From: Nocardia brasiliensis NBRC 14402
Lineage (GTDB): Bacteria > Actinomycetota > Actinomycetes > Mycobacteriales > Mycobacteriaceae
Length of the DNA stretch: 34,683 nt
Assembly: GCF_000308475.2 (NCBI RefSeq)
Contig: NZ_BAFT02000009.1
Span: 1 to 34,683, forward strand
Direction: 5' to 3'
Under the pieces are notes generated by a model. That model was not told the DNA's origin, made no database searches, and saw nothing but the letters and a program-made list of their open reading frames with translations. The position numbers and the translations under genes are program-made. Shown one piece after another: positions 7,993 through 16,266 of the stretch (its first letter is position 1; each line of letters opens with the position of its first letter).

Positions 7993-8724
7993 ATGTCGCA
8001 AACCCTCTCCTCCGCGGCCGTGGATGTCCGGAACCTCTGCGTGCGGCGCGGCGGACGCCAAGTCCTGCACGAGGTCTCACTGACCATTCCGCGCGGCTCG
8101 ATCACGGGGCTGCTCGGGCCGTCGGGGTGCGGGAAGACCACGTTGATGCGCAGCATCGTCGGTACCCAGATCGTCGAATCCGGCGAGATCTCGGCGCTGG
8201 GCTTGGCCGCCGGATCGGCGGCACTACGGCATCGCATCGGCTACGTCACGCAGGCGCCCAGCATCTACTCCGATATCAGCGTCCACGAGAACGTCGCCTA
8301 CTTCGCAGCGCTGTACGGGCGCGAGCGGGCGGCCGTCGACGCGGCGATCCAGGCGGTCGGCCTCGGCGAACACGCCAAGCAGCGTGGCGACGAACTCTCC
8401 GGCGGGCAGAAGACCCGCGCGTCACTGGCCTGCGCGCTGGTCGCCCAGCCGGAATTGCTCGTGCTCGACGAGCCGACCGTCGGCCTGGATCCGGTGCTGC
8501 GCGTCGATCTGTGGAAGCAGTTCAAGGAGCTGGCCGCGGCCGGCACCACGCTGATCGTGTCCAGCCATGTGATGGACGAGGCCGAACACTGCGACCGGCT
8601 GCTGCTCATGCGCGAAGGGCGGCTGCTCGCCCAGCTGAGCCCGGACGAATTACGCGCCGAAACCGGCGAACAGAACCTCGAACGCGCCTTCCTCGCACTG
8701 ATCACGATGGGGCGGGCGGCATGA
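7993..8724 (+). CDS. ABC transporter ATP-binding protein (drug-efflux type)
   Basis: This 243-residue nucleotide-binding subunit has Walker A GPSGCGKT (42-49), Q-loop around YVTQAPS (84-90), signature LSGGQ (135-139), Walker B LLVLDEP (155-161) and the H-loop in SSHVMDEAEHC. It powers export by the ABC-2-type permease encoded immediately downstream, with which it overlaps by 4 nt (ATGA). The arrangement matches daunorubicin/antibiotic-export systems. The signature reads LSGGQKTR instead of the usual LSGGQ-(Q/K)-R-R, which is unimportant for function. A GAGG ribosome-binding site precedes the ATG. A promoter with a probable TetR operator lies just upstream. The exported compound is unknown. 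Confidence 0.95.
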   Translation: MSQTLSSAAVDVRNLCVRRGGRQVLHEVSLTIPRGSITGLLGPSGCGKTTLMRSIVGTQIVESGEISALGLAAGSAALRHRIGYVTQAPSIYSDISVHENVAYFAALYGRERAAVDAAIQAVGLGEHAKQRGDELSGGQKTRASLACALVAQPELLVLDEPTVGLDPVLRVDLWKQFKELAAAGTTLIVSSHVMDEAEHCDRLLLMREGRLLAQLSPDELRAETGEQNLERAFLALITMGRAA

Positions 8725-9566
8725 GCACCGACCATTCCCGCGCCGGCACTGCCCCTTCGACCCGAGGCCACATCATGACCCGCAGCACCGAGTCCGCGCG
8801 CCGGACTCCCACCCTCCGCCCCTATCTCGCGACCACCACCCGCATCCTGCGTCAGCTACGCAACGACCATCGCACCGTGGCCATGATCGTGGTGGTGCCC
8901 GCGTTGCTGATGACGCTGCTCTATTTCATCTACAAGGACACCCCGCCCAGCCCGTTCAATCCGGTGTCGCTGTTCGACCGGGTCGGCATCAGCATGCTCG
9001 GCATCCTGCCGTTCATCGTGATGTTCCTGATCACGGCCATCGCCATGCAGCGCGAACGCACCTCGGGCACGTTGGAGCGGTTGCTCACCACGCCGCTGGC
9101 CAAGCTCGACCTGCTCGGCGGCTACGGCACCGCGTTCTCGTTGGCCGCGGCGGCCCAGGCCGGGGTGGCCTGCCTGGTGTCGTTCGGGCTGCTCGGGCTC
9201 GACTCCGCGGGCAACCCCGGCTGGGTGGTGCTGATCGCGGTGGTCGACGCCGTGTGCGGTGTCGCGCTCGGCCTGCTGGCAAGTGCGTTCGCGCGCACCG
9301 AATTTCAAGCGGTGCAGTTCATGCCGGTGGTGGTCGCGCCGCAGATCTTCCTGTGCGGCTTGCTCGTTCCGCGCGGGGAGCTGCCCGGCTGGCTGGAGGC
9401 GATCAGTAACGTGTTGCCGATGAGCTATGCGGTCGATGCGCTGCAAGAGGTTTCGACACATCCGAACGCGACCGGCACGATGTGGCGTGATCTCGCGGTG
9501 GTCGCCGGATTCTCGGTGGTCGCGTTGTGCCTCGGCGCCGCGACGCTTCGGCGGCGCACTCAGTGA
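8721..9566 (+). CDS. ABC-2-type transporter permease
   Basis: This 281-residue integral membrane protein has about six hydrophobic segments: near 55-75 (VAMIVVVPALLMTLLYFIY), 95-120, 140-165, 170-195, 205-225 and the C-terminus. It contains the ABC-2 motif region AIAMQRERTSGTLERLLTTPL, which contacts the ATPase. It forms the export channel with the upstream ATP-binding subunit. Its ATG overlaps the ATPase stop codon, the usual translational coupling. A second possible start, MTRSTES at 8775, would shorten it by 18 residues. Its own stop codon overlaps the GTG of the TetR gene, so the three genes form one operon. Confidence 0.92.
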   Translation: MSTDHSRAGTAPSTRGHIMTRSTESARRTPTLRPYLATTTRILRQLRNDHRTVAMIVVVPALLMTLLYFIYKDTPPSPFNPVSLFDRVGISMLGILPFIVMFLITAIAMQRERTSGTLERLLTTPLAKLDLLGGYGTAFSLAAAAQAGVACLVSFGLLGLDSAGNPGWVVLIAVVDAVCGVALGLLASAFARTEFQAVQFMPVVVAPQIFLCGLLVPRGELPGWLEAISNVLPMSYAVDALQEVSTHPNATGTMWRDLAVVAGFSVVALCLGAATLRRRTQ

Positions 9567-10183
9567 GCGGTTCCAGAGGTCGCCCCGCGCGTTCCGGACG
9601 CCGGCCAGGACAGTCCGGCGCGCGCGAGGCGATCCTGGACGCGGCCCGCGCCCGGTTCGCGGAGGCGGGTTTCGACAAGACCTCGATCCGGGCCGTCGCG
9701 TCGGACGCGGGCGTCGATCCGGCCTTGGTGCACCACTACTTCGGCACCAAACAGGAACTGTTCGGCGCCGTCGTGCGACTGCCGGTGAATCCCGAACACA
9801 CGTTGGGCGCCGTCGACGCGGCCCCGATCGATCGACTCGGCGAAACCATCCTGCGCGCGGTGCTCGCCGTCTGGGATTCGCCGGCCGGCGCCGGTGTCGT
9901 CGCGATGGTGCGCAGCATCATCGCGGGCGGCGACACCTCGCTGGCCCGTTCCTTCATCCTCGAGGTCGTTCTGGAACGGGTCCGCCTGCGGATTGCCACG
10001 CCGGACGACGACGGACGCCTACGGGTCGCATTGGTAGGTTCCCAGATGATCGGTCTCCTGATGGCCCGCAAGATAGTCGGCATCGAACCCATGGCCTCCG
10101 CCCCCGCCGAAGACCTGATCACCGCCATCGCCCCCACCTTGCAGCGCTACCTGACCGGCGAGGTGACTACACCGTCCAAGTGA
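9563..10183 (+). CDS. TetR-family transcriptional regulator
   Basis: This 206-residue repressor has an N-terminal helix-turn-helix (about 20-65: ILDAARARFAEAGFDKTSIR, then DPALVHHYFGTKQELF), the classic TetR pattern. The C-terminal ligand domain resembles the TetR_C_17/33-like groups of actinobacteria. GTG at 9563 overlaps the permease stop codon (GTGA), so it is the last gene of the ABC export operon. It probably binds the stacked inverted repeats at 7948-7983 and represses the operon until the exported compound binds. Its 3' end overlaps the convergent P450 gene by 17 nt. An earlier start in the same frame at 9527 lies inside the permease gene and adds no homology. Confidence 0.92.
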   Translation: MSGSRGRPARSGRRPGQSGAREAILDAARARFAEAGFDKTSIRAVASDAGVDPALVHHYFGTKQELFGAVVRLPVNPEHTLGAVDAAPIDRLGETILRAVLAVWDSPAGAGVVAMVRSIIAGGDTSLARSFILEVVLERVRLRIATPDDDGRLRVALVGSQMIGLLMARKIVGIEPMASAPAEDLITAIAPTLQRYLTGEVTTPSK

Positions 10184-11384
10184 CCGGGAGTTCGTGGACG
10201 CCGTAGATGTTCATGTCGGTGCGCAGATTCACCTCGTCGGCGGGGACGGCCAGTTCGAGGGTGGGGAAGCGGCGGAGGAGTCGCTCGAAACCGGCGCGCA
10301 TCTCGATGCGGGCCAGCTGCTGGCCGAGGCACTGATGGACGCCGTGGCCGAAGGACAGATGGCCGCGGGCGGTGCGGTGCAGGTCGAGGTCGTCGGGCCG
10401 CTCGAAGCGCAGCGGGTCGCGGTTGGCGGCCAGCAGCGAGACGACCACCGTCGATCCCGCGCGGATGGTTTCACCGCCGAGTTCGATGTCCTCGGTCGCG
10501 TAGCGATAGAAGATGTCGGCGACGGACAGGTAGCGCATGAGTTCCTCGACGGCGTCGGGCACCAGATCGAGGTTCGCGCGCAGTTCGGCCAGTTGCTCGG
10601 GATGTTCCAGGAGCGCGAAAGTGCCGAGGGCCAGCATGTTCGCGGTGGTCTCGTGCCCGGCGAGCAGCAGCAGGAACGCGATACCCGTCAGTTCCTCGAT
10701 GGTCAGGTCCTCCTGCCTGGCCAGATCAGACAGGATGTCTTCACCGGGGGCGGCCCGCTTTTGCGTGACCAGTCCGGTCAGGTAGCCCAGCATCGCGCCG
10801 AACGCGGCCATCTTCTCGTCGAGCGTCTGGTCCTTGACCAGGAACTTGGCGGAATTGACCTGGAACGTCTCTCGATCCTCGTAGGGCACGCCGAGCAGTT
10901 CGCAGATCACCAGCGAAGGCACCGGCAGCGCGAACGCCTTGACCAGGTCGACCGGCGGCGTGAGCCGCGCCATCTCGTCCAACTGCCGCTCGGTGATCTC
11001 GATGATGTGTTCCTCGAGCATCTTCATCCGCCGGACGGTGAAGGCGCCGATCAGCTTGCGACGGAACCGAGTGTGCTCCGGCGGGTCCATCGCGATGAAC
11101 AGGCCCGGCATCGGCGGGGACGGCTCGGTCGCGGCGGGCATACCGGGGGTCTCGTACGGGACGTGCACGATGCCGATGTCCTGCCGAGAGCTGAACCGGG
11201 TGTCTGCCATGAGCTGCCGGACGGCGTCATAACCGGTGACGAGCCAGCCTTCGTGCCCGTCCGGGAAGATCAGGGGGCTGACCGGGCGAGCGGCGCGGAG
11301 CTGGGTGATCTCCCGGGGCGGGTCGAAGGGACCGGCGTTGCGCTCCATGGGGAGGCCGTGCGGGATTGGAACGGTCGTATTCAT
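10167..11384 (-). CDS. Cytochrome P450 monooxygenase
   Basis: This 405-residue soluble bacterial P450 resembles the CYP105/CYP107 range. The I-helix oxygen-binding motif AGHETT is at 242-247, the K-helix ExxR at 281-284 and the heme-ligand loop FGHGVHQCLGQ at 345-355 with Cys352. An AAAGGAAA ribosome-binding site precedes the ATG. The 3Fe-4S ferredoxin gene lies 21 nt upstream on the same strand and is its likely redox partner. The reductase is not encoded nearby. The gene is therefore probably transcribed from the ferredoxin promoter, which carries 11-bp-spaced repeats typical of SARP binding sites. The substrate cannot be predicted; no other biosynthetic genes flank it. Confidence 0.96.
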   Translation of the reverse strand: MNTTVPIPHGLPMERNAGPFDPPREITQLRAARPVSPLIFPDGHEGWLVTGYDAVRQLMADTRFSSRQDIGIVHVPYETPGMPAATEPSPPMPGLFIAMDPPEHTRFRRKLIGAFTVRRMKMLEEHIIEITERQLDEMARLTPPVDLVKAFALPVPSLVICELLGVPYEDRETFQVNSAKFLVKDQTLDEKMAAFGAMLGYLTGLVTQKRAAPGEDILSDLARQEDLTIEELTGIAFLLLLAGHETTANMLALGTFALLEHPEQLAELRANLDLVPDAVEELMRYLSVADIFYRYATEDIELGGETIRAGSTVVVSLLAANRDPLRFERPDDLDLHRTARGHLSFGHGVHQCLGQQLARIEMRAGFERLLRRFPTLELAVPADEVNLRTDMNIYGVHELPVTWTV

Positions 11385-11405
11385 CAGGTTTCCTTTTCGT
11401 TTGGT

Positions 11406-11603
11406 TCAGTTGGCGACGAGGGCGATCGCGCCGGAGGGGCACATCTCGACCGCCTCGCGGACGGCCTGCTCCTGGTCGGGCGTCGGAGAGCGGCGCAGCG
11501 CCAGCACCCGTCCGTCCTCCTCGGCTTGGTCGAACATTCCCGGGGCGGTCAGCACGCACATGCCCGCGCCGATGCAGCGTTCCCGGTCCACCCTGAGTTC
11601 CAT
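11406..11603 (-). CDS. 3Fe-4S ferredoxin, P450 redox partner
   Basis: This 65-residue ferredoxin has Cys10, Cys16 and Cys55-Pro as the only cysteines: C-IGAGM-C and, near the end, EMCPSGAI. One cysteine of the usual CxxCxxC triplet is replaced, so it should carry a 3Fe-4S cluster, as do Streptomyces SuaB/SubB-type ferredoxins that feed P450s. It delivers electrons to the P450 encoded 21 nt downstream. The ATG at 11601-11603 gives the standard family N-terminus (MELRVDRERCIGAG). The ribosome-binding site is weak (GGGG). The upstream gap holds a candidate SARP-dependent promoter and separates it from the divergent AfsR-like gene. Confidence 0.93.
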   Translation of the reverse strand: MELRVDRERCIGAGMCVLTAPGMFDQAEEDGRVLALRRSPTPDQEQAVREAVEMCPSGAIALVAN

Positions 11604-11705
11604 CAGTGACCCCGCTCGCCGGTGACCTGCACTGCGGGGAAAATCATGTCCCCGTATGCCTTTCGCGGCCCGGGAACTGCAATCGCTGAACTGTTCACGA
11701 GGAGA

Positions 11706-11750
11706 ACTGTCGCCGGGCTCGCTGACACCGACCTGATACCGGCCTGACAC
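11706..11750 (-). promoter_or_regulatory. Candidate SARP-type operator/promoter of ferredoxin-P450
   Basis: Three 7-bp direct repeats sit at exact 11-bp intervals. On the plus strand they are CTGACAC (11722-11728), CTGATAC (11733-11739) and CTGACAC (11744-11750). Read toward the ferredoxin gene they are GTGTCAG, GTATCAG and GTGTCAG. Ten bases after the last comes the -10-like GACAGT (11706-11711). SARP regulators bind heptamer repeats with this 11-bp periodicity, in place of a -35 box. The divergent regulator gene carries the right DNA-binding domain. Confidence 0.6.
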
Positions 11751-11821
11751 GGCGTCGGCCGGTCGCATCCGCCGTGGTCAAACGTTCCAAGGCCGACCGG
11801 CCGCGCTGGAACCGTGCACGG

Positions 11822-11827
11822 CAGAAT
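11822..11827 (+). promoter_or_regulatory. Possible -10 box of a leaderless regulator transcript
   Basis: CAGAAT ends 6 nt before the preferred GTG start of the AfsR-like gene. It is one base off the TAGAAT type. No ribosome-binding site is present. The evidence is weak but agrees with the start chosen from homology. Confidence 0.3.
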
Positions 11828-11833
11828 GGTCCG

Positions 11834-14800
11834 GTGCGGATCGGGATGCTTGGACCTTTGGAAATCCGATCAGACGACGGCGGATTGATCGAGGTACCAG
11901 GTGCTCGGTTGCGGGCGTTGCTGGTCGCGCTCGCGCTCGAACCCGGTCGCGTGGTGCCGAAAGCGACACTGGTCGACTGGATTTGGGGCGAACAACCCCC
12001 CGCCGACGCGGCCAACTCGCTGCAGGCGCTCGTCTCCCGGTTGCGGCGAGTGCTGCCGGACGGGTCGCTCGACGGGCAGCCGGGTGGATACCGGCTGACG
12101 GTGCAGCCCGACGCTGTCGACGCCGTGCGCTTCGAACAGCTCCTCGATCAGGCTCGGGGCGGGGCCGACGCGGACCGCGCCGCCCTGCTGCGCGAGGCAC
12201 TCGAGCTCTGGCGCGGAGCGCTGTTGCAGAACGTCGAGATCCAGGACAGCGAAGCCTTCGAGGCGATGATCACCAGGCTCGACGGGCTGCGTCTGGCCGC
12301 CATGGAGGACCGCTACGAGACAGAGATCCGGCTCGGCCGAGGCCCGGATCTGGTGGCCGAGCTGACCGATGTGGTGGCGCGAAACCCGTTGCGGGAAAGG
12401 CTCGTCGGCGCATTGATGCGGGCGCTGGCGACCGCGGGTCGCAGCAGCGAGGCGCTGGTCGTTTTCCAGCGAGCCCGCGACGCGCTCGCCGATACGCTGG
12501 GTGTGGATCCCGCACCGGAACTGTCGGACCTGCACGTCGCGCTGCTGCGGGGCGAAGTGGGCGCGCAGAAGGACGACCGGCGCACCAACCTGCGCGCCGA
12601 ATTGACCGGCTTCATCGGCAAATACGCCGATGTCGCCGTCGTGCGTGAGCTCATCGCGCATCATCGGCTCACCACGTTGACCGGGCCCGGCGGCTCAGGC
12701 AAGACGCGGCTGGCGGTGGAGACCGCGCGAACATTGCTCGAGGACCTGCCCGACGGCGCCTGGCTGGTGGAGCTGGCGCCCCTCGGCGGGGGCGCCGACG
12801 TGGCCCAGTCTGCGCTCGCCGCGCTCGGGCTCCGCGACGCACTGCTCGGCGGGCCGCCGGACGCCGAACCGATGGATCGGCTCATCGCGGCCCTGCGCGA
12901 GCGCGAAACACTACTGATCCTGGACAACTGCGAGCATGTGATCGAATCCGCGGCGGCGTTCGCGCACCGCGCGCTCGGCGAATGCCGCAAGCTGCGGATT
13001 CTCGCGACGAGCCGCGAACCGCTCGGTATCACGGGCGAAGCGCTGTGGCAGGTGCTGCCGCTCGCCCTGCCGGCTGATGATGCCGGCGCCGACGAAATCG
13101 CGGCCTCCCCCGCCGTTCAATTGCTGCGGGACCGGGCCGGTGCCGTGCGCAAGGACCTCCCGGACGACGCCGAGACTTCGGCGACCATGGCCCGCGTCTG
13201 CCGCGCGCTCGACGGGATACCGCTGGCCATCGAATTGGCCGCGGCCCGGTTGCGCACCATGTCCCTCGATCAGCTGGCCAACCGGCTCGACGATCGGTTC
13301 CGGCTGCTGACCGGTGGCAGCCGGACCGCGCTGCCGCAGCACCGAACCCTACGATCGGTGGTCGACTGGAGCTGGGAATTGCTCAGCGACGCCGAACGGG
13401 TGCTGCTGCGCAGGCTCGCCGTATTCGCCGGCGGCGCGAGTTTGGCTGCGGCCGAACAGGTATGCACCGGCGGGGCGGTCGAGCAGTGGGAGGTGCTCGA
13501 ACTACTGACCACGCTGACCGAGAAGTCGCTGCTGCTCGCGGCCAGCGACAGCGAGCCGCGCTACCGCATGCTCGAAACGATCAAGCAATACGCCGGGGAC
13601 CGTCTCGCCGAAGCGGGAGAAGCGGATTCGCTGCGGCGCGCGCATCTCACGTACTTCACCGAACTCGCCGCCACCGCCGAACCACGCCTGCGCCGCGCCG
13701 ACCAACTGGACTGGCTCGCGACGCTCGAGACCGAGCACGACAACATCGCCATCGCGATGCGTGGCGCGCTCGCCACAGGCGATACACCCGGCGCAATGCG
13801 GCTCGCGGCCGCCGCAGGCTGGTACTGGTGGCTCGGCGGGCACAAAGCCGAGGGTCTGGAATTGGTGACCGCGGCCGCCGAACTGCCCGGCGAGGTGGAC
13901 GACTCGACCCGGGCGACCGTGTACGGGCTGGTGGTGCATTTCCTGAGCTCCGGACGCAATGACGAACGCCAAGTGGCGGAATGGATCCGCAAGTCGTATC
14001 AGTTCAGCCGCAACGCCCGATCCGACCATCCGACATTGGCCTTCGCCACCGCCCTGGAACGCATCCTGCGCGGTCCCGACGAATACCTGCCCGCCTTCGA
14101 GGCGTTGCTCGCCGACGACGACCCCTGGGTGCGCGCCCTGGCCCGGCTCCAACTCGGCAAAATGCGAATCGTGCTCGGCCACGACGGCTCGGACGCGTTG
14201 CTCGAACAGTCGCTCACCGAATTCCGCGCGCTCGGCGAGCGTTGGGGAATCTCGTTCGCGCTGACCGAACTGGCCGGCCGGCTCGCCATGCGCGGCGAAT
14301 TCACCGAGGCGTGTGCGCTTTTCGAGCAGGCGATCGCGGTGATCGTCGAAGTCGGCGCGATCGAAGACGTGGTCCGCATCCGCGCGCGCCAAGCCCAGCT
14401 GTACTGGCTGCTCGGCGACTCGGCGGCGAGTTCGATGGCCCTTCGCGAAGCGAAGCGGTACGCCGACCGGGCCGCCTGGCCGAACGCCGTCGCCGAACTG
14501 GCCTTGGCGAAAGCGGAACTGGCACGCTGGCAAGGCGACGGCGAGCAGGCATACCGTCAAATCGATCTCGCGACAAGCGCACTGGGCAACGATGCCGAAC
14601 AGTGGCACGTCCGCGCGGTGATCCACGACCTGCGCGGTTACCTCGCAGACGATCTCGACACCGCCCGCACCGAGCATGCCGCTGCCTTCCGGGCAGCAGC
14701 CGCAGCGGGCTACGCACCGCTCGTCGCCCAAATGCTGGTCGGTGTCGCGGATCTCGCGCTGCGCCTCGACCACGATGAGCTGGCCGCGCAGCTACTCGCC

Positions 14801-14965
14801 GCCCGCACCAGCGTGTGCGGACTCGCCGATCGCTCCCTGCCCGACGCGGAGCGAATCGAGGAGACCGTCCGTGTTCGCCTCGGTGCAGCGCGGTTCGCCG
14901 AGGCGACAAACGAAGGGGCGCAAGCGAACTACGAGGAACTGGTCGCAGCCACGCTCACCGGCTGA
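11834..14965 (+). CDS. AfsR/SARP-type regulator with BTAD, NTPase and TPR-like parts
   Basis: This large multidomain regulator has 1043 residues from the preferred GTG. The order is: an OmpR-like winged helix (1-90, VRIGMLGPLEIR then SLQALVSRLRRVLP), a bacterial transcriptional activator domain (about 95-240), an NB-ARC/AAA-type NTPase with P-loop GPGGSGKTR near 284 and Walker B LLILDNCEH near 360, and a long alanine- and leucine-rich helical C-terminal half (about 600-1043) that looks like degenerate TPR repeats. The domain set fits AfsR-like activators of secondary metabolism. An in-frame GTG at 11774 would add 20 residues that do not resemble the family N-terminus. It diverges from ferredoxin-P450 and converges on DUF4097, both of which carry matching repeat operators, so it is the likely activator of both. 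Its 3' end forms the first unit of a triplicated 49-bp repeat. Confidence 0.9.
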   Translation: MRIGMLGPLEIRSDDGGLIEVPGARLRALLVALALEPGRVVPKATLVDWIWGEQPPADAANSLQALVSRLRRVLPDGSLDGQPGGYRLTVQPDAVDAVRFEQLLDQARGGADADRAALLREALELWRGALLQNVEIQDSEAFEAMITRLDGLRLAAMEDRYETEIRLGRGPDLVAELTDVVARNPLRERLVGALMRALATAGRSSEALVVFQRARDALADTLGVDPAPELSDLHVALLRGEVGAQKDDRRTNLRAELTGFIGKYADVAVVRELIAHHRLTTLTGPGGSGKTRLAVETARTLLEDLPDGAWLVELAPLGGGADVAQSALAALGLRDALLGGPPDAEPMDRLIAALRERETLLILDNCEHVIESAAAFAHRALGECRKLRILATSREPLGITGEALWQVLPLALPADDAGADEIAASPAVQLLRDRAGAVRKDLPDDAETSATMARVCRALDGIPLAIELAAARLRTMSLDQLANRLDDRFRLLTGGSRTALPQHRTLRSVVDWSWELLSDAERVLLRRLAVFAGGASLAAAEQVCTGGAVEQWEVLELLTTLTEKSLLLAASDSEPRYRMLETIKQYAGDRLAEAGEADSLRRAHLTYFTELAATAEPRLRRADQLDWLATLETEHDNIAIAMRGALATGDTPGAMRLAAAAGWYWWLGGHKAEGLELVTAAAELPGEVDDSTRATVYGLVVHFLSSGRNDERQVAEWIRKSYQFSRNARSDHPTLAFATALERILRGPDEYLPAFEALLADDDPWVRALARLQLGKMRIVLGHDGSDALLEQSLTEFRALGERWGISFALTELAGRLAMRGEFTEACALFEQAIAVIVEVGAIEDVVRIRARQAQLYWLLGDSAASSMALREAKRYADRAAWPNAVAELALAKAELARWQGDGEQAYRQIDLATSALGNDAEQWHVRAVIHDLRGYLADDLDTARTEHAAAFRAAAAAGYAPLVAQMLVGVADLALRLDHDELAAQLLAARTSVCGLADRSLPDAERIEETVRVRLGAARFAEATNEGAQANYEELVAATLTG

Positions 14966-15079
14966 GCACTGAAGGTTCCGAGAGGAACTGGTCGCCGCCA
15001 CGCTCGCCGGCTGAGCACTGGCGGCTCTGGGAGGAACTGGTCGCAGCCACGCTCGCCATGTGAGCGCTGGAGGTTCCGA
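14933..15079. repeat. Three tandem 49-bp repeats at the 3' end of the regulator gene
   Basis: Units at 14933-14981, 14982-15030 and 15031-15079 each begin GAGGAACTGGTCGC and have a period of exactly 49 bp, with a few substitutions. Unit 1 contains the last ten codons and the stop of the AfsR-like gene (EELVAATLTG-stop) plus 16 bp. Units 2 and 3 repeat this tail, including an in-frame copy of the stop codon or its equivalent, outside the gene. This looks like local tandem duplication of the gene's 3' end. As 49 is not divisible by three, the copies are not a protein repeat. Confidence 0.85.
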
Positions 15080-15148
15080 GACGCGACGTGCGTGCATACC
15101 TGCCGGGCAGCGGGCGCAGGCGCGCGTGCTCACCCGGCCGAATCCTCC

Positions 15149-15227
15149 TGGACAGCTGATCACCAGGTAATGGTGGCGGACCCCACTCGGCCGATGCCGC
15201 CACCATTACCTGGTGATCACTCGTCCA
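15149..15227. repeat. MITE-like long hairpin repeat, copy B (intact)
   Basis: A 79-bp element bounded by TGGAC and GTCCA. The 23-nt arms at 15157-15179 and 15197-15219 are perfectly complementary around a 17-nt loop, and the outer 5-bp ends pair too. It shares its ends and right arm with copy A at 7807-7878. It lies between the convergent AfsR-like and DUF4097 genes, where it could act as a bidirectional terminator. It carries no coding capacity. Confidence 0.85.
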
Positions 15228-15265
15228 ACTGTGGGCACAGGCGGCGAAGGAGAACTCCGCGCACA

Positions 15266-15910
15266 CTAGGCGGCGACGGCGTGCCGAATGATCACGTTGC
15301 CGAACGTGTTCCGCGCATACACCTGCACGGTGTCCTCGTCCGCCGCGGGCCGATGCACCGCGCCCAGGTGGTTCTGCACAGTGCCCGACTTGGCGTCCAC
15401 CTCCAGCCGCGCCGCACTACCCGGCCGGATGCCGACCTCCACCTCCCCCATCGACGTCTCCAACCGCAGCACACCCCGCGCCGCATCACCGACGCGGACA
15501 TCGCCTTTGGCGACCTTCGCCGTCACCGCATCTCCCGGCCGCTCGACCGTGATATCGCCCGCCGCAACCTCCAGATCGGCCTGCCGCAGTTCCCCGACCA
15601 CCAGCAACCTCCCCACTGCCGCACTGGCTTTCAGCAACGAACCAGTGGGCACCTCGACGCGCACCACGATCGACGGATTCCCACCGAACGGCGTATACGT
15701 CCGCCACTGCTTCGGCGTCCGCACCGTCAAAACCCCTTCGACGAAAGCAACTTTCGTCTGCTCGGCCGCCAACACGTCCCCCTTCTTCGTCGCATCCGCA
15801 GGCCGAACCTCGACCACCGAATCCACCCGGTCCGAGGCGATCACCGTCACATCTCCACTGAGCACCTCAACAGTGAGCGCAACCGGCTTCGGCGTAGTGA
15901 AAGTAGGCAT
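15266..15910 (-). CDS. DUF4097-family beta-strand-repeat protein
   Basis: This 214-residue protein consists almost wholly of short alternating strands and turns (for example ADLEVAAGDITVERPGDAV, then AKVAKGDVRVGD and LRLETSMGEVEVGI). This is the pattern of DUF4097/adhesin-like parallel beta-helix proteins. There is no signal peptide from the preferred ATG, so a cytoplasmic location is likely. Its function is unknown; related genes often sit beside transcriptional regulators in actinomycetes. A strong GGAGGAG ribosome-binding site 8 nt upstream fixes the start, although the frame remains open to 16018. About 60 nt further upstream lies a triple 11-bp-spaced repeat matching the one before the ferredoxin gene. 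Confidence 0.85.
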   Translation of the reverse strand: MPTFTTPKPVALTVEVLSGDVTVIASDRVDSVVEVRPADATKKGDVLAAEQTKVAFVEGVLTVRTPKQWRTYTPFGGNPSIVVRVEVPTGSLLKASAAVGRLLVVGELRQADLEVAAGDITVERPGDAVTAKVAKGDVRVGDAARGVLRLETSMGEVEVGIRPGSAARLEVDAKSGTVQNHLGAVHRPAADEDTVQVYARNTFGNVIIRHAVAA

Positions 15911-15973
15911 AGCAGTACTCCTCCATCTGTAGTTCCAGCTCGGGGCCTGTCCCCGTCCTCGCTGACATGAACC

Positions 15974-16018
15974 ACCCTCCCCACCCCACCTGACACCACC
16001 CTGACGCCGACCTGACAC
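15974..16018 (-). promoter_or_regulatory. Candidate SARP-type operator/promoter of DUF4097
   Basis: On the plus strand the repeats are CTGACAC (15990-15996), CTGACGC (16001-16007) and CTGACAC (16012-16018), at exact 11-bp intervals. Read toward the gene they are GTGTCAG, GCGTCAG and GTGTCAG, followed after 10 bp by the -10-like GAGGGT (15974-15979). Repeat sequence, spacing, orientation and the 10-bp gap all match the site at 11706-11750. The start of transcription would be about 57 nt before the ATG. Confidence 0.65.
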
Positions 16019-16266
16019 GTCCGCTGAGACGGATCACTGATGTGACACATGCCGCCACATTCGATACGCCCGCCTCACTCTCCACGCGTGTGTCAAGGCC
16101 GATATCGGCGAGCCGATCAGGTGCCGACCCGCGCCGCGCCGGTACCGCCCGATCCTGACCCGGCGGCACAATGAGCGCCATGGGTCATCGGCAGCCTGGG
16201 ATGCATCGCCGCCCTGGTGACCGAACTACAGCTCGGTGATCACTTCGATCTCAATGATCCGGTCGT

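Noticed and set aside
10194..11609. Plus-strand open frame antisense to P450 and ferredoxin
   Set aside because: Same artefact: both minus-strand genes show all family motifs and ribosome-binding sites.
14933..15079. CRISPR-like array
   Set aside because: The 49-bp units follow each other directly without spacers, and no cas genes occur; it is a tandem duplication of a gene end.
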